A DNA stretch of 64,000 bases from contig CM082584.2 of NCBI GenBank assembly GCA_040954595.2, positions 6,324,001 through 6,388,000 of the forward strand. Direction: 5' to 3'. Source of the stretch: Balanoglossus misakiensis. Its lineage: Eukaryota; Hemichordata. This document shows, piece by piece, positions 47,385 through 61,700 of this stretch. The translations under genes and the position numbers were made by a program. Below the pieces are notes generated by a model, which had not been told where the DNA came from, did not search any database, and worked only from the letters and a program-made list of their open reading frames with translations. The first letter of the stretch is position 1, and every line of letters starts with the position of its first letter.

Positions 47385-50206
47385 ATGGAGAAAGAGCAAG
47401 ATATACTGGTATCGTCGACCCCACAGGCCGGCAAGATAGGGGAGCCGGTGATCATGCAGGCGGGCCTGTCCGGCGCGGCCAGGCGTCGCAACGGCTCCGA
47501 ATTTACCGAGCTGTCGTCGCCGTATCACGGCGACGACGACGCCAACACGTGTAGTCCGGTAAAACTCACGACGTCCATCATCCTGATAGCGTTGCTCGCG
47601 GGTTATCTGCTGCTGGGCGGACTCGCGTTCTGGAAGATCGAGGGAACCAACCAACAGACGCGGCAAGACTCGGTGAACAGCCAGCGCGCCGCAATCATCA
47701 GCGCCCTGGTCGCCGAGCTGGCTGGCAACGATTCCACCATCTGGAATATTTCTTCGGCCAACTTGACCACTGCACTGGACAATAGCTTCCTGGAATACCA
47801 CGCAATTCTTTACTCGGAATGCTCGGGCGGGACCCTGACTCCCGGAGTGGATATAGCCATGAGGTGGGAGTTTTTCAGTGGATATGTGCTGGCGCTCACC
47901 ATAGTAACAACTATTGGTAAGTAGTTACCTAACAATAGTGCGCTGTTGTGGTTTCAGTACAAAAGACACCAGTGAGCTTATTATAAAATAAAGTGGTCTC
48001 GTTTGTCTGATGTTAGTACCTCTGTTGTCCTTTTTCTGTTTTACAAAAATCATGTAAAAACTTTCATTTATTTTTGCGCGAACAGCCAGCAAAGCGATCT
48101 ATAGACAATGTCGTCAAATATGGCGGCGGTTCCCGGGCACGCATCTACATGTCCATGGATGGAGGTAGAGACGCGTTACTGTAGACAACTGACGGCCCAT
48201 CGCCGGCCCTTTATGAAATACAGAATAACCGCATAAACGCCGATTTTTTTTCTGTGGCCGTAACACTGTGTTCAAACACGGTCACTCCACACATAATGGG
48301 GGGAGGGGGGGTCGTTTCAGACGTCATCTGAAAGATCAGATTCGGAAAGAAAACCTATGCGTATATTGTGGGAAAACTTTCGAATAAAATACTGCAGTCA
48401 TTTTGTCTCGTACTTGTTGTCTATTCCTCTGCATTGTATGTGTAATACTAGTCTACACATGGACTTTGCTCAGCGCGACGAGGACAGAAAAAAACAAAGA
48501 ATGGCTTCAACGACTTTCACCTAATCAATATTACAGCTAATAAAAATCGAAACAATACCCCACGCTTAGGCAACGGAGCCGGTGCAAATAAAAACGTAAC
48601 ATCTCAGTCAACCCCGCTGCGCATTTGATGTCTGTACCTATTGTCTCCGGTAATTACAATGGTCCATTCTCACCTCGTGTATTGGGTTGCCATGCAATAC
48701 TAATTAAACAAACAAAAAAGATCCCACGGCGTACCCTAAAATCTTCACACGAATTATGACACGCAGTTCGGGTGATTAATTGGCAACCGCCCCGAAAGAA
48801 TAATTAACCCGCCAGTTGATGACACCATAGATAATAGAGAGGGGGGGAAGATCTCCCCTCCCCCTCCCCCCCCCTCCGACACCATGGAGCTCCATGCTGA
48901 CACTTTTCAACCCAGTTACGCTCACATCTTATTTTTTATCGAAAACACGGTTAAACTGAATTGAAATTAATAAAATAATTGAAGTGCATTCTAACCCAAA
49001 TTATCGATACTTCTTTGGATTTATTTTTGCTCGGATCGGGAGAGGTTTTGTTGGTCGTCCATGCAACAACGAACTTTTTCTTTCCAAGCCCCCCCCCCTC
49101 CATTTCATATTCAGCAACCAGCAACAATACAACAATTTAAAAACTGAACCAATACTTCTTTTTAAACTTTTCATACAGGTTATGGACATATTTTGCCGCG
49201 GTCAACTAACGGACAGATCTTCTGTATATTTTACGCGCTGATTGGAATACCACTTTTCTTGCTGTTTCTCGGTAACCTTGGCAACTGTATTGCCACCTGG
49301 GTAAGGAAGAGGGCGCGTGCCATCTTGAGGTGGTACAATACGCGCCGGGCGAAGAAACGGAGAGGAGAAGAGCTGTCCGCCGTCGTCTCTAACGATCAGA
49401 CGGCCGCGTCACAGACTATGTCAGATAACTGGGTTTTGAAGGAACAAGGAAGCAAGCAACAGCAAGGCGAATCATCCGAGGCCGATGTGGGCGGAGACAG
49501 ACACGACGTCGGCATCCAGGCAGACGACGGTGTCCCAGACGGGGAGCGAAAGAATGATGAACTCCAAACACGGAACAAAGTGTGCGCTGTGGCCCCGTGG
49601 GCGATCGAAGACGAAGGTTGCGAGCCCCCTGTTCAAAAAGACGTGAAGGAAACCTCCGAGGATCTTAACACCAGTGGAGCGTCCAACAACAACCACCGCG
49701 AGAGTATAGCGATGGAAGAACTGTATCACATACCGGGCGAGGTCAAACAAGAAACGAAATACCACACCGTGATTGTAGGCAAAACGGGCTTACCGGTCGA
49801 TGGTGGTGGTAATCGCAAGGGGGTACAGCAGGTTAGCGAAACAGAAGAATCGCTGTCTTTTGTGATTCTGAACTTCATGTTCTTTTTTTACCTTTTTCTG
49901 GTGGCGCTCGTTGTGTACGCCACACAGCCGCAGTGGACATATTTTGAATGTGTCTACTTTTGCATAATCACCATAACAACCATAGGATTCGGGGACTACG
50001 TCTTGACCAGGGGATCGAGCGATTTGGATAAGTTTTTAAAACCGTTCATGGTGGCATTTTTCATCATTCTGGGACTCATGATAATATCGGCCATATTCAA
50101 CACCGCCCAGGTCGGCATGAGACAGTTGGGTTCGTGGATAGTTCGGCGAATCAAGAGTCTCTTTTGTCGGCCATGTAAACGACAAAAAAGAATTCATGAA
50201 TCGTAA
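47385..50206 (+). CDS. Two-pore-domain potassium channel, TRESK-like layout, 519 aa
   Basis: Two coding exons, 47385-47916 and 49179-50206, GT-AG, phase 1, exactly 520 codons with stop. The intron splits the glycine codon of the first selectivity filter, a position shared by many K2P genes. Transmembrane M1 is at about 61-83; the extracellular cap has three N-glycosylation sites (Asn115, 121, 126) and Cys146. The first filter TIGYG is at 176-180, M2 at about 190-215, a long polar cytoplasmic loop of about 185 residues (217-402), M3 at 404-425, the second filter TIGFG at 445-449 and M4 at 464-486, followed by a short basic tail. A long M2-M3 loop, a short C-terminus, TIGYGHI.P and TIGFGDYVL recall KCNK18/TRESK, so it should carry background K+ current regulated through the loop. 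A one-to-one orthologue of KCNK18 is not established. Confidence 0.92.
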
Positions 50207-52126
50207 ATAAGCCTAAAGTAAACAATTGTCAAAATTCGTTTGCACGTAGTCGAAAAGTCATTTGCGCCATAAAGTGCGACCATGTTCGCCATTAAATCAA
50301 TTTGTAGGCCTGTTTAGTGTGTTCAAGAAGATATTTTACTAGAGATGAAATAATTTGAGACACATTCACCGATGATAACACCATCCTGTCCAGACTGTAG
50401 AGTCTATGCACCATCTGAGCGCGTTGCGTATTATCCAATATATATTTTATTATCGATTCACTATATTTCACATATAAAGCATACTTCTTTAGAGATTACT
50501 AGAAAATATGCTGTTTGAAATTGCCGACTGTTTTTGGTGCAACGTTAACAGATTTCACTGCCATGCAGTCCTATAGGGACTACAAATGCGCGTTACGTTT
50601 GCCATACTACATGTACTGTATTGGACGTTTTTGTCGTGCTGCATCTGGGCAATTATAATACATGCTGTAGACCAGCCTTTCGTCGTGAAAGGTGAACATA
50701 GAAGAGTTTGTACTTGACAATCCAAATTTATTTTTTATATACATTTCTCTTGAAAAGAGTGATGCTGCACAATTAAGGAGAGCATTTTAATGAAAATGAC
50801 TAGTATTACACGCGTACATGTCAAAACATGTGTGTTAGAATCTTATACTTCCCAATGATGTGATCGTTGCCATCTGCACAGGTGTATCTTAGTGACAGTT
50901 TAGAAAATAGATGCGTGTCTGTTTTACTTTTGAACCATCAATGTTAATATTTTAGACAGGTTAAGAAGACAAAATGACAATCTTCTGACACCAAGAAAAA
51001 TATAAATAGAATATTGCTTAGGTTTTATCAGGCATTCTATGAACTTGGTGTAGCTGAGCCGTAATTATTGAAAATGACATTGTATTCCAGATAGAGACTT
51101 TGAATCGTAAGGTTGTCCAATAAAATCTTGTTACCTATGAATGAACTATTTTGCTGTGTATCACAAATAGCAAAAGAGTAACTATAAACTAATTTGCATA
51201 AACATGGTAACTATTGTTATGTAAACTAAGTTCTATTGTCTTCTCAAAATTAAAGAGTTGCGCGATTTCCGTGCCCTATGCGTCAATTGCTCTTGTGGGA
51301 ACGCTGTAAACTTCAACAAAATTTCAGTGGAAAGTTGACTAACCAAAAATCATGTACAGTTTTAAACTGCTTCGTGGTGTTACAAATAAACGAATTATTT
51401 TCAACGACAAATGTGTTTTGGTCATTTTTGCCCCTGTGCGTGTCAAGCATGATAACAAATGTATACCACTGAATTTTCCCGTCTCGTATTTTAATTAAAG
51501 GTATTAGAATACTGTTTATACCACTTCCAAAGATGTGCCCGGGACTGGTACCATCGTCAAGGAAATTTAGACCACATTGTCGTTACCATAAAATTAAGAC
51601 CTTACAACCAGAACGTCGAATCCACCTATGAAACAGCAAAGTACAGTGAACTGTCAACCTTTGGTTGCCTCTGTCTTGTTCAAAACACAACAATGCAAAT
51701 TCATCTGCGTATAATGATGGTACCCTGAGGTATGGTAAACCTAGATGAACACGCACGATATCAAATGTTTTGTTCAGCAAAGTCACCATATGCCGAAGAG
51801 CTTTTTTTAAATTTATAAGTGGTCGTCTGAACTTTATCAAAAGCTGGAAACAGTACATTCAAGGTTTTCTTATAAAATAATTTTATTTATCAGTCTGATG
51901 TTTTCCCCAGTTCTAAGGTTGCGATCAATTAACACTATGAAACTGTTTCTAAACTCGCCGGCGGATATTTTAGGAGCTTAATGAGGACGGGTGCTTTTTG
52001 TCCACACATTTGCTGGTATGTTTGTTTCCGTGAGTAGAATATTATGCACCTATTGCTGAATAATATGAATTGCTAATGTCTACATACATGTATTGCGTTC
52101 TCACATAGAATAATTCCCTGCCAAAT
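50207..52126. other. K2P 3' UTR and intergenic space
   Basis: No coding exon. AATAAA at 51119-51124 is a candidate polyadenylation signal for the channel transcript. Confidence 0.5.
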
Positions 52127-52308
52127 TACTGTAAAACGCGGAATTTTCGCGATATGTAAAGAGGCAACTGTTACGCGACGATAAATTTTCTCGAATTTTA
52201 CTAACTGTATTTATTCATCTACCTCCATGCTGCATGCGACTTTTTATTTTCGCATTTTTCGGCTCTCTCGAAAATTTATCGTCCGCGAAAATTTCCAGTT
52301 TTACAGCA
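52127..52308. mobile_element. MITE with TACTGTAAAAC ends, copy 3
   Basis: Ends TACTGTAAAACGCGGAATTT and TTCCAGTTTTACAGCA; interior with TTTTCGCGATA, CGACTTTTTATTTTCGC and CGAAAATTTATCG words shared with the copies at 14949-15144 and 23542-23754. It lies about 400 bases before the satellite array. Confidence 0.75.
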
Positions 52309-52718
52309 GACAAATATGCAAATACAGCATTATTGCCCATGATGCTTTACACCACCAGTCGATGTATCAAATGTGGTTATTTTGTTCCCGGATTTTGTTC
52401 TGTCGCTTGAAGAGAAATGTCATAAACACGCGTAGGAGCCGTCAGGCAGGTAAATATATTTTTGAAAGGTCTGACTTCACAAGTTTGAACAGATAAAAGC
52501 TTTCGAAATAATACTGAATTTTGTGTTTAATAAATAACCATCACTACTACAACTCCTAATTTAGTTACAAACTTTGCAATTAAGCACTGAATGCGACTAC
52601 AAACAGCTAAACATGTTTAAAAAGAAACAACTTTCATCACAATAGGAACAAATCTGACTATTTTCTTTAAAAAATGCAAATGATAAGAATGCATTTCGGA
52701 AAGTCGCATTTCTATTAT

Positions 52719-55700
52719 AGCTCATGAAAATCATCCAAAAATGACAATTTTTCGACTTTCCGAAATATCAAAATTTCCTCATTTTTTCGAAAAAATCATG
52801 GGTTATAGCTCATGAAAATAATCAAAAAATGACAAATTTTCGACTTTCCGAAATATCAAAATTTCCTCATTTTTTCGAAAAAATCATGGGTTATAGCTCT
52901 TGAAAATCATCCAAAAATGACAATTTTTGGACTTTCCGAAATATCAAAATTTCTTCATTTTTTCGAAAAAATCATGGGGTATAGCTCATGAAAATCATCC
53001 AAAAATGACAATTTTTCGACTTTCCGAAATATCAAAATTCCTTCATTTTTTTCGAAAAATAAGCATGAGTTATAGCTCATGAAAATCATCCAAAAATGAG
53101 AATTTTTCGACTTTCCGAAATATCAAGATTTCCTCATTTTTTCGAAAAAATCATGGGTTATAGCTCATGAAAATCATCCAAAAATGAGAATTTTTCGACT
53201 TTGCGGAATTTCAAAATTTGGCCGATTTTTGAAAAAATCATGGGTTATAGCTCATGAAAATCATCCAAAAATGAGAATTTTTCGACTTTGCGGAATTTCA
53301 AAATTTGGCCGATTTTTGAAAAAATCATGGGTTATAACTCATGAAAATCATCCAAAAATGAGAATTTTTCGACTTTGCGGAATTTCAAAATTTGGCCGAT
53401 TTTTGAAAAAATCATGTGTAAAAGCTCATGAAAATCATCCAAAAATGAGAATTTTTCGACTTAGCGGAATTTCAAAATTTGGCCGATTTTTTGAAAAAAT
53501 CATGGGTTATAGCTCATGAAAATCATCCAAAAATGAGAATTTTTCGACTTTGCGGAATTTCAAAATTTGGCCGATTTTTGAAAAAATCATGGGTTATAAC
53601 TCATGAAAATCATCCAAAAATGAGAATTTTTCGACTTTGCGGAATTTCAAAATTTGGCCGATTTTTGAAAAAATCATGGGTAAAAGCTCATGAAAATCAT
53701 CCAAAAATGAGAATTTTTCGACTTAGCGGAATTTCAAAATTTGGCCGATTTTTTGAAAAAATCATGGGTTATAGCTCATGAAAATCATCCAAACATGAGA
53801 ATTTTTCGACTTTGCGGGATTTCAAAATTTGGCCGATTTTTGAAAAAATCATGGGTTATAGCTCATGAAAATCATCCAAACATGAGAATTTTTCGACTTT
53901 GCGGAATTTCAAAATTTGGCCGATTTTTGAAAAAATCATGGGTTATAGCTCATGAAAATCATCCAAAAATGAGAATTTTTCGACTTTGCGGAATTTCAAA
54001 ATTTGGCCGATTTTTGAAAAAATCATGGGTAAAAGCTCATGAAAATCATCCAAAAATGAGAATTTTTCGACTTAGCGGAATTTCAAAATTTGGCCGATTT
54101 TTTGAAAAAATCATGGGTTATAGCTCATGAAAATCATCCAAACATGAGAATTTTTCGACTTTGCGGGATTTCAAAATTTGGCCGATTTTTGAAAAAATCA
54201 TGGGTTATAGCTCATGAAAATCATCCAAACATGAGAATTTTTCGACTTTGCGGAATTTCAAAATTTGGCCGATTTTTGAAAAAATCATGGGTTATAGCTC
54301 ATGAAAATCATCCAAAAATGAGAATTTTTCGACTTTGCGGAATTTCAAAATTTGGCCGATTTTTGAAAAAATCATGGGTTATAGCTCATGAAAATCATCC
54401 AAAAATGAGAATTTTTCGACTTTGCGGAATTTCAAAATTTGGCCGATTTTTGAAAAAATCATGGGTTATAGCTCATGAAAATCATCCAAAAATGAGAATT
54501 TTTCGACTTTGCGGGATTTAAAAATTTGGCCGATTTTTGAAAAAATCATGGGTTATAGCTCATAAAAATCATCCAAAAATGAGAATTTTTCGACTTTGCG
54601 GAATTTCAAAATTTGGCCGATTTTTGAAAAAATCATGGGTTATAGCTCATGAAAATCATCAAAAAATGAGAATTTTTCGACTTTCCGAAATATCAAGATT
54701 TCCTCATTTTTTCGAAAAAATCATGGGTTATAGCTCATGAAAATCATCCAAAAATGAGAATTTTTCGACTTTGCGGAATTTCAAAATTTGGCCGATTTTT
54801 GAAAAAATCATGGGTTATAGCTCATGAAAATCATCCAAAAATGAGAATTTTTCGACTTTGCGGAATTTCAAAATTTGGCCGATTTTTTGAAAAAATCATG
54901 GGTTATAGCTCATGAAAATCATCCAAAAATGAGAATTTTTCGACTTTGCGGAATTTCAAAATTTGGCCGATTTTTGAAAAAATCATGGGTTATAACTCAT
55001 GAAAATCATCCAAAAATGAGAATTTTTCGACTTTGCGGAATTTCAAAATTTGGCCGATTTTTGAAAAAATCATGGGTAAAAGCTCATGAAAATCATCCAA
55101 AAATGAGAATTTTTCGACTTTGCGGAATTTCAAAATTTGGCCGATTTTTTGAAAAAATCATGGGTTATAGCTCATGAAAATCATCCAAACATGAGAATTT
55201 TTCGACTTTGCGGGATTTCAAAATTTGACCGATTTTTGAAAAAATCATGGGTTATAGCTCATGAAAATCATCCAAACATGAGAATTTTTCGACTTTGCGG
55301 AATTTCAAAATTTGGCCGATTTTTGAAAAAATCATGGGTTATAGCTCATGAAAATCATCCAAAAATGAGAATTTTTCGACTTTGCGGAATTTCAAAATTT
55401 GGCCGATTTTTGAAAAAATCATGGGTTATAGCTCATGAAAATCATCCAAAAATGAGAATTTTTCGACTTTGCGGAATTTCAAAATTTGGCCGATTATTGA
55501 AAAAATCATGGGTTATAGCTCATGAAAATCATCCAAAAATGAGAATTTTTCGACTTTGCGGGATTTAAAAATTTGGCCGATTTTTGAAAAAATCATGGGT
55601 TATAGCTCATGAAAATCATCCAAAAATGAGAATTTTTCGACTTTGCGGAATTTCAAAATTTGGCCGATTTTTGAAAAAATCATGGGTTATAGCTCATGAA

Positions 55701-58700
55701 AATCATCAAAAAATGAGAATTTTTCGACTTTGCGGGATTTCAAAATTTGGCCGATTTTTGAAAAAATCATGGGTTATAGCTCATGAAAATCATCCAAAAA
55801 TGAGAATTTTTCGACTTCGCGGGATTTCAAAATTTGGCCGATTTTTGAAAAAATCATGGGTTATAGCTCATGAAAATCATCCAAAAATGAGAATTTTTCG
55901 ACTTTCCGAATTTTCAAATTTTCTTCATTTTTTGAGAAAAATCATGGGTTATAGCTCATAAAAATCATCCAAAAATGACAATTTTTCGACTTTCCGAAAT
56001 ATCAAAATTTCTTCATTTTTTTCGAAAAATAAGCATGAGTTATAGCTCATGAAAATCATCCAAAAATGAGAATTTTTCGACTTTCCGAAATATCAAGATT
56101 TCCTCATTTTTTCGAAAAAATCATGGGTTATAGCTCATGAAAATCATCCAAAAATGAGAATTTTTCGACTTTGCGGAATTTCAAAATTTGGCCGATTTTT
56201 GAAAAAATCATGGGTTATAGCTCATGAAAATCATCCAAAAATGAGAATTTTTCGACTTTGCGGAATTTCAAAATTTGGCCGATTTTTTGAAAAAATCATG
56301 GGTTATAGCTCATGAAAATCATCCAAAATTGAGAATTTTTCGACTTTGCGGAATTTCAAAATTTCGCCGATATTTTGAAAAAATCATGGGTTATAGCTCA
56401 TGAAAATCATCCAAAAATGAGAATTTTTCGACTTTGCGGAATTTCAAAATTTGGCCGATTTTTGAAAAAAATCATGGGTTATAGCTCATTAAAATCATCC
56501 AAAAATGAGAATTTTTCGACTTTGCGGAATTTCAAAATTTGGCCGATTTTTGAAAAAATCATGGGTTATAACTCATGAAAATCATCCAAAAATGAGAATT
56601 TTTCGACTTTGCGGAATTTCAAAATTTGGCCGATTTTTGAAAAAATCATGGGTAAAAGCTCATGAAAATCATCCAAAAATGAGAATTTTTCGACTTTGCG
56701 GAATTTCAAAATTTGGCCGATTTTTTGAAAAAATCATGGGTTATAGCTCATGAAAATCATCCAAACATGAGAATTTTTCGACTTTGCGGGATTTCAAAAT
56801 TTGGCCGATTTTTGAAAAAATCATGGGTTATAGCTCATGAAAATCATCCAAACATGAGAATTTTTCGACTTTGCGGAATTTCAAAATTTGGCCGATTTTT
56901 GAAAAAATCATGGGTTATAGCTCATGAAAATCATCAAAAAATGAGAATTTTTCGACTTTGCGGAATTTCAAAATTTGGCCGATTTTTGAAAAAATCATGG
57001 GTTATAGCTCATGAAAATCATCTAAAAATGAGAATTTTTCGACTTTGCGGAATTTCAAAATTTGGCCGATTTTTGAAAAAATCATGGGTTATAGCTCATG
57101 AAAATCATCCAAAAATGAGAATTTTTCGACTTTGCGGGATTTAAAAATTTGGCCGATTTTTGAAAAAATCATGGGTTATAGCTCATGAAAATCATCCAAA
57201 AATGAGAATTTTTCGACTTTGCGGAATTTAAAAATTTGGCCGATTTTTGAAAAAATCATGGGTTATAGCTCATGAAAATCATCAAAAAATGAGAATTTTT
57301 CGACTTTGCGGGATTTCAAAATTTCGCCGATATTTTGAAAAAATCATGGGTTATAGCTCATGAAAATCATCCAAAAAATGAGAATTTTTCGACTTTGCGG
57401 AATTTCAAAATTTGGCCGATTTTTTGAAAAAATCATGGGTTATAGCTCATGAAAATCATCCAAAAATGAGAATTTTTCGACTTTGCGGAATTTCAAAATT
57501 TGGCCGATTTTTGAAAAAATCATGGGTTATAGCTCATGAAAATCATCCAAAATTGAGAATTTTTCGACTTTGCGGAATTTCAAAATTTCGCCGATATTTT
57601 GAAAAAATCATGGGTTATAGCTCATGAAAATCATCCAAAAAATGAGAATTTTTCGACTTTGCGGAATTTCAAAATTTGGCCGATTTTTGAAAAAAATCAT
57701 GGGTAATAGCTCATGAAAATCATCCAAAAATGAGAATTTTTCGACTTTGCGGAATTTCAAAATTTGGCCGATTTTTGAAAAAATCATGGGTTATAGCTCA
57801 TGAAAATCATCCAAAAATGAGAATTTTTCGACTTTGCGGGATTTAAAAATTTGGCCGATTTTTGAAAAAATCATGGGTTATAGCTCATGAAAATCATCCA
57901 AAAATGAGAATTTTTCGACTTTGCGGGATTTCAAAATTTGGCCGATTTTTGAAAAAATCATGGGTTATAGCTCATGAAAATCATCCAAAAATGAGAATTT
58001 TTCGACTTTGCGGGATTTCAAAATTTGGCCGATTTTTGAAAAAACCATGGGTTATAGCTCATGAAAATCATCCAAAATTGAGAATTTTTCGACTTTGCGG
58101 AATTTCAAAATTTCGCCGATATTTTGAAAAAGTCATGGGTTATAGCTCATGAAAATCATCCAAAAAATGAGAATTTTTCGACTTTGCGGAATTTCAAAAT
58201 TTGGCCGATTTTTTGAAAAAATCATGGGTTATAGCTCATGAAAATCATCCAAAAATGAGAATTTTTCGACTTTGCAGAATTTCAAAATTTGGCCGATTTT
58301 TGAAAAAATCATGGGTTATAGCTCATGAAAATCATCCAAAATTGAGAATTTTTCGACTTTGCGGAATTTCAAAATTTCGCCGATATTTTGAAAAAATCAT
58401 GGGTTATAGCTCATGAAAATCATCCAAAAAATGAGAATTTTTCGACTTTGCGGAATTTCAAAATTTGGCCGATTTTTGAAAAAAATCATGGGTTATAGCT
58501 CATGAAAATCATCCAAAAATGAGAATTTTTCGACTTTGCGGAATTTCAAAATTTGGCCGATTTTTGAAAAAATCATGGGTTATAACTCATGAAAATCATC
58601 CAAAAATGAGAATTTTCCGACTTTGCGGAATTTCAAATTTTGGCCGATTTTTGAAAAAATCATGGGTTATAGCTCATGAAAATCATCCAAAAATGAGAAT

Positions 58701-61700
58701 TTTTCGACTTTGCGGAATTTCAAAATTTGGCTGATTTTTTGAAAAAATAATGGGTTATAGCTCATGAAAATCATCCAAACATGAGAATTTTTCGACTTTG
58801 CGGGATTTCAAAATTTGGCCGATTTTTGAAAAAATCATGGGTTATAGCTCATGAAAATCATCCAAACATGAGAATTTTTCGACTTTGCGGAATTTCAAAA
58901 TTTGGCCGATTTTGGAAAATATCATGGGTTATAGCTCATGAAAATCAACCAAAAATGAGAATTTTTCGACTTTGCGGAATTTCAAAATTTGGCCGATTTT
59001 TGAAAAAATCATGGGTTATAGCTCATGAAAATCATCCAAAAATGAGAATTTTTCGACTTCGCGGAATTTCAAAATTTGGCCGATTTTTGAAAAAATCATG
59101 GGTTATAGCTCATGAAAATCATCCAAAAATGAGAATTTTTCGACTTTGCGGGATTTAAAAATTTGGCCGATTTTTGAAAAAATCATGGGTTATAGCTCAT
59201 GAAAATCATCCAAAATTGAGAATTTTTCGACTTTGCGGAATTTCAAAATTTCGCCGATATTTTGAAAAAATCATGGGTTATAGCTCATGAAAATCATCCA
59301 AAAAATGAGAATTTTTCGACTTTGCGGAATTTCAAAATTTGGCCGATTTTTTGAAAAAATCATGGGTTATAGCTCATGAAAATCATCCAAAAATGAGAAT
59401 TTTTCGACTTTGCAGAATTTCAAAATTTGGCCGATTTTTGAAAAAATCATGGGTTATAGCTCATGAAAATCATCCAAAATTGAGAATTTTTCGACTTTGC
59501 GGAATTTCAAAATTTCGCCGATATTTTGAAAAAATCATGGGTTATAGCTCATGAAAATCATCCAAAAAATGAGAATTTTTCGACTTTGCGGAATTTCAAA
59601 ATTTGGCCGATTTTTGAAAAAAATCATGGGTTATAGCTCATGAAAATCATCCAAAAATGAGAATTTTTCGACTTTGCGGAATTTCAAAATTTGGCCGATT
59701 TTTGAAAAAATCATGGGTTATAACTCATGAAAATCATCCAAAAATGAGAATTTTTCGACTTTGCGGAATTTCAAAATTTGGCCGATTTTTGAAAAAATCA
59801 TGGGTTATAGCTCATGAAAATCATCCAAAAATGAGAATTTTTCGACTTTGCGGAATTTCAAAATTTGGCCGATTTTGGAAAATATCATGGGTTATAGCTC
59901 ATGAAAATCAACCAAAAATGAGAATTTTTCGACTTTGCGGAATTTCAAAATTTGGCCGATTTTTGAAAAAATCATGGGTTATAGCTCATGAAAATCATCC
60001 AAAAATGAGAATTTTTCGACTTTGCGGAATTTCAAAATTTGGCCGATTTTTGAAAAAATCATGGGTTATAGCTCATGAAAATCATCCAAAAATGAGAATT
60101 TTTCGACTTTGCGGGATTTAAAAATTTGGCCGATTTTTGAAAAAATCATGGGTTATAGCTCATGAAAATCATCCAAAATTGAGAATTTTTCGACTTTGCG
60201 GAATTTCAAAATTTCGCCGATATTTTGAAAAAATCATGGGTTATAGCTCATGAAAATCATCCAAAAAATGAGAATTTTTCGACTTTGCGGAATTTCAAAA
60301 TTTGGCCGATTTTTGAAAAAAATCATGGGTTATAGCTCATGAAAATCATCAAAAAAATGAGAATTTTTCGACTTTGCGGAATTTCAAAATTTGGCCGATT
60401 TTTGAAAAAATCATGGGTTATAACTCATGAAAATCATCCAAAATTGAGAATTTTTCGACTTTGCGGAATTTCAAAATTTCGCCGATATTTTGAAAAAATC
60501 ATGGGTTATAGCTCATGAAAATCATCCAAAAAATGAGAATTTTTCGACTTTGCGGAATTTCAAAATTTGGCCGATTTTTGAAAAAAATCATGGGTTATAG
60601 CTCATGAAAATCATCCAAAAATGAGAATTTTTCGACTTTGCGGAATTTCAAAATTTGGCCGATTTTTGAAAAAATCATGGGTTATAACTCATGAAAATCA
60701 TCCAAAAATGAGAATTTTTCGACTTTGCGGAATTTCAAAATTTGGCCGATTTTTGAAAAAATCATGGGTTATAGCTCATGAAAATCATCCAAAAATGAGA
60801 ATTTTTCGACTTTGCGGAATTTCAAAATTTGGCCGATTTTGGAAAATATCATGGGTTATAGCTCATGAAAATCAACCAAAAATGAGAATTTTTCGACTTT
60901 GCGGAATTTCAAAATTTGGCCGATTTTTGAAAAAATCATGGGTTATAGCTCATGAAAATCATCCAAAAATGAGAATTTTTCGACTTTGCGGAATTTCAAA
61001 ATTTGGCCGATTTTTGAAAAAATCATGGGTTATAGCTCATGAAAATCATCCAAAAATGAGAATTTTTCGACTTTGCGGGATTTAAAAATTTGGCCGATTT
61101 TTGAAAAAATCATGGGTTATAGCTCATGAAAATCATCCAAAATTGAGAATTTTTCGACTTTGCGGAATTTCAAAATTTCGCCGATATTTTGAAAAAATCA
61201 TGGGTTATAGCTCATGAAAATCATCCAAAAAATGAGAATTTTTCGACTTTGCGGAATTTCAAAATTTGGCCGATTTTTGAAAAAAATCATGGGTTATAGC
61301 TCATGAAAATCATCCAAAAATGAGAATTTTTCGACTTTGCGGAATTTCAAAATTTGGCCGATTTTTGAAAAAATCATGGGTTATAACTCATGAAAATCAT
61401 CCAAAAATGAGAATTTTTCGACTTTGCGGAATTTCAAAATTTGGCCGATTTTTGAAAAAATCATGGGTTATAGCTCATGAAAATCATCCAAAAATGAGAA
61501 TTTTTCGACTTTGCGGAATTTCAAAATTTGGCTGATTTTTTGAAAAAATAATGGGTTATAGCTCATGAAAATCATCCAAACATGAGAATTTTTCGACTTT
61601 GCGGGATTTCAAAATTTGGCCGATTTTTGAAAAAATCATGGGTTATAGCTCATGAAAATCATCCAAACATGAGAATTTTTCGACTTTGCGGAATTTCAAA

